Below the pieces are notes generated by a model that had not been told where the DNA came from, did not search any database, and saw only the letters and a list, made by a program, of their open reading frames with translations. The translations under genes and the position numbers were made by a program. This document shows positions 62,678-64,000 of a stretch of 64,000 nucleotides of DNA, piece by piece (the first letter of the stretch is position 1; every line of letters starts with the position of its first letter). The DNA lies in NCBI GenBank assembly GCA_944386495.1, contig CALXBE010000007.1:48112-112111 (forward strand), in the 5' to 3' direction. Source of the DNA: an uncultured Gemmiger sp. (GTDB lineage Bacteria > Bacillota > Clostridia > Oscillospirales > Ruminococcaceae).

Positions 62678-64000
62678 TCAGACTTCCTTGAAGTCTGCGT
62701 CCACCACGCCGTCGTCGTTAGGACCCTGCTGTGCGCCGGCACCGGGGTTGGCTCCCTGAGCGCCTGCGGCAGCCTGAGCCTGCTGATACATCTTCTCAGC
62801 GATGGGGTAGAAAGCCTTTTCAGCCTCCTCCTTCTTGGCCTTGATGGCCTCCATGTCGGTGCCCTTGAGGGCTTCCTTCAGCTCGTTGATTTTGGCGGTG
62901 ACGGCTGCCTTCTCGTCGGGGGTAGCCTTGTCGCCAATTTCATTCAGGCTCTTTTCCAGCTGGAACACGGTCTGGTCGGCGCTGTTCCGGAGATCAACAT
63001 CCTCACGGCGCTTCTTATCCTCGCTGGCGAACTGCTCGGCCTCCTTGACGGCCTTGTCGATGTCCTCCTTGCTCATGTTGGTGGAAGCGGTGATGGTGAT
63101 GGACTGTTCCTTGCCGGTGCCCATATCCTTGGCGGATACATGGACGATGCCGTTGGCGTCAATGTCGAAGGTGACTTCGATCTGAGGGATGCCGCGGGGA
63201 GCGGGGGCAATGCCGTCCAGATGGAAGGTTCCCAGGCTCTTGTTGTCCCGGGCAAACTCACGCTCGCCCTGGAGCACATTCACTTCTACGCTGGGCTGGT
63301 TGTCAGCAGCGGTGGAGAAGATCTGGCTCTTCTTGGTGGGGATGGTGGTGTTCCGGTCGATGATCTTGGTGCAGACACCGCCCAGAGTCTCAATGCCCAG
63401 GCTCAGAGGAGTAACATCCAGCAGGAGCAGGCCCTTTACATCGCCCTGGAGCACGCCGCCCTGGATGGCAGCACCGATGGAAACGCACTCATCGGGGTTG
63501 ATGCCCTTGAAGGGCTCGCAGCCCAGTTCCTTCTTGACGGCTTCCTGAACGGCAGGGATACGGGTGGAACCGCCTACCATCAGGACCTTGGCCAGCTCGG
63601 AGGGGCGCAGGCCGGCATCGGCCAGAGCCTTCTTGACGGGGGTCATGGTCCGCTCTACCAGATCGGCGGTCAGCTCGTTGAACTTGGCCCGGGTCAGGGT
63701 CATATCCAGGTGCTTGGGGCCGGTGGCATCGGCGGTGATGAAGGGCAGGTTGATGGCGCTGGAAGTAGCGCTGGACAGCTCGATCTTGGCCTTCTCGGCA
63801 GCTTCCTTCAGCCGCTGGGCAGCCATCTTGTCGCTGCGCAGGTCAATGCCGTTCTCGGCCTTGAAGCCCTCGGCCATCCAGTTGATGATACGCTCGTCGA
63901 AGTCGTCGCCGCCCAGGTGGGTATCGCCGTTGGTGGCCAGAACTTCGGTGACGCCGTCGCCCATCTCAATGATGGAGACATCGAAGGTGCCGCCGCCCAG
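62678..64000 (-). CDS. dnaK: Chaperone protein DnaK (5' end beyond window)
   Basis: The C-terminal 440 residues are visible. The nucleotide-binding half enters with GGGTFDVSI and [25 protein letters not shown] closes it. The substrate-binding half follows with [15 protein letters not shown], and the lid ends in the conserved DADFKEV tail. It starts outside the window, in the usual order dnaK-dnaJ. Confidence 0.98.
   Translation of the reverse strand: MGGGTFDVSIIEMGDGVTEVLATNGDTHLGGDDFDERIINWMAEGFKAENGIDLRSDKMAAQRLKEAAEKAKIELSSATSSAINLPFITADATGPKHLDMTLTRAKFNELTADLVERTMTPVKKALADAGLRPSELAKVLMVGGSTRIPAVQEAVKKELGCEPFKGINPDECVSIGAAIQGGVLQGDVKGLLLLDVTPLSLGIETLGGVCTKIIDRNTTIPTKKSQIFSTAADNQPSVEVNVLQGEREFARDNKSLGTFHLDGIAPAPRGIPQIEVTFDIDANGIVHVSAKDMGTGKEQSITITASTNMSKEDIDKAVKEAEQFASEDKKRREDVDLRNSADQTVFQLEKSLNEIGDKATPDEKAAVTAKINELKEALKGTDMEAIKAKKEEAEKAFYPIAEKMYQQAQAAAGAQGANPGAGAQQGPNDDGVVDADFKEV

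Overview
The window looks like a chromosomal segment of a GC-rich, anaerobic, probably spore-forming Firmicute (Clostridia; most likely Oscillospiraceae, in the Flavonifractor / Intestinimonas / Lawsonibacter area). This placement is inferred from gene content: ATP-type PEP carboxykinase, LL-diaminopimelate aminotransferase, the short archaeal-type ProRS, DUF4321, a U32 peptidase with an extended C-terminus, a SpoIID-like/peptidoglycan-binding protein next to an M15 peptidase, and sigma-A promoters followed by strong AGGAGG sites. No search was run. There are no rRNAs, tRNAs or CRISPR arrays that I can see.

Layout. 1-3.3 kb: edge of a family-2 glycosyltransferase gene and a large polytopic membrane protein. 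3.3-12 kb: pckA, an esterase, a tripartite tricarboxylate transporter (tctC-tctB-tctA) and two overlapping LysR regulators. An operator-like 36-bp sequence occurs twice here: between tctC and the first LysR gene, and in front of a promoter that appears to make a small RNA upstream of pckA. 12-15 kb: mgsA, an FMN-binding protein, dapF-dapL. 15.4-21.2 kb: a five-gene, translationally coupled surface-glycan operon with a membrane-flippase/kinase fusion. 21-26 kb: acpP, proS, two divergent CaCA antiporters (one behind a manganese riboswitch) and an aldose-1-epimerase family gene.

26.3-31.7 kb is the most unusual region. A SpoIID-like, peptidoglycan-binding gene is cut in two by a 2,959-bp element carrying a complete large serine recombinase and an FMN-dependent alpha-hydroxy-acid oxidase. 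A CCTGG sequence (9 of 10 bases matching when extended) lies at both borders. Recombination there would restore one uninterrupted 596-residue reading frame. This is the logic of the skin-type elements that interrupt sporulation genes.

31.8-40 kb: a co-oriented cell-wall and division cluster (zapA, U32 peptidase, dut, DUF4321, maf, mreB, mreC, mreD, mrdA). 40-46 kb: glycogen/maltodextrin breakdown (glgP, GH13), an SPFH protein and a small membrane protein that would need a CTG start. 46-54.7 kb: flavin reductase, RlmD/TrmA-type methyltransferase, potassium uptake (Trk/Ktr pair), DUF554, and prmA-rsmE-degV. 54.7-58.6 kb: an enzyme I-like PTS protein lacking the usual active-site Cys, a patatin and a nucleotidyltransferase. 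58.6-59.7 kb: an AT-rich island with one hypothetical membrane protein and a truncated FAD-dehydrogenase start. 59.8-64 kb: glpK behind a leader terminator, then dnaJ and the 3' part of dnaK.
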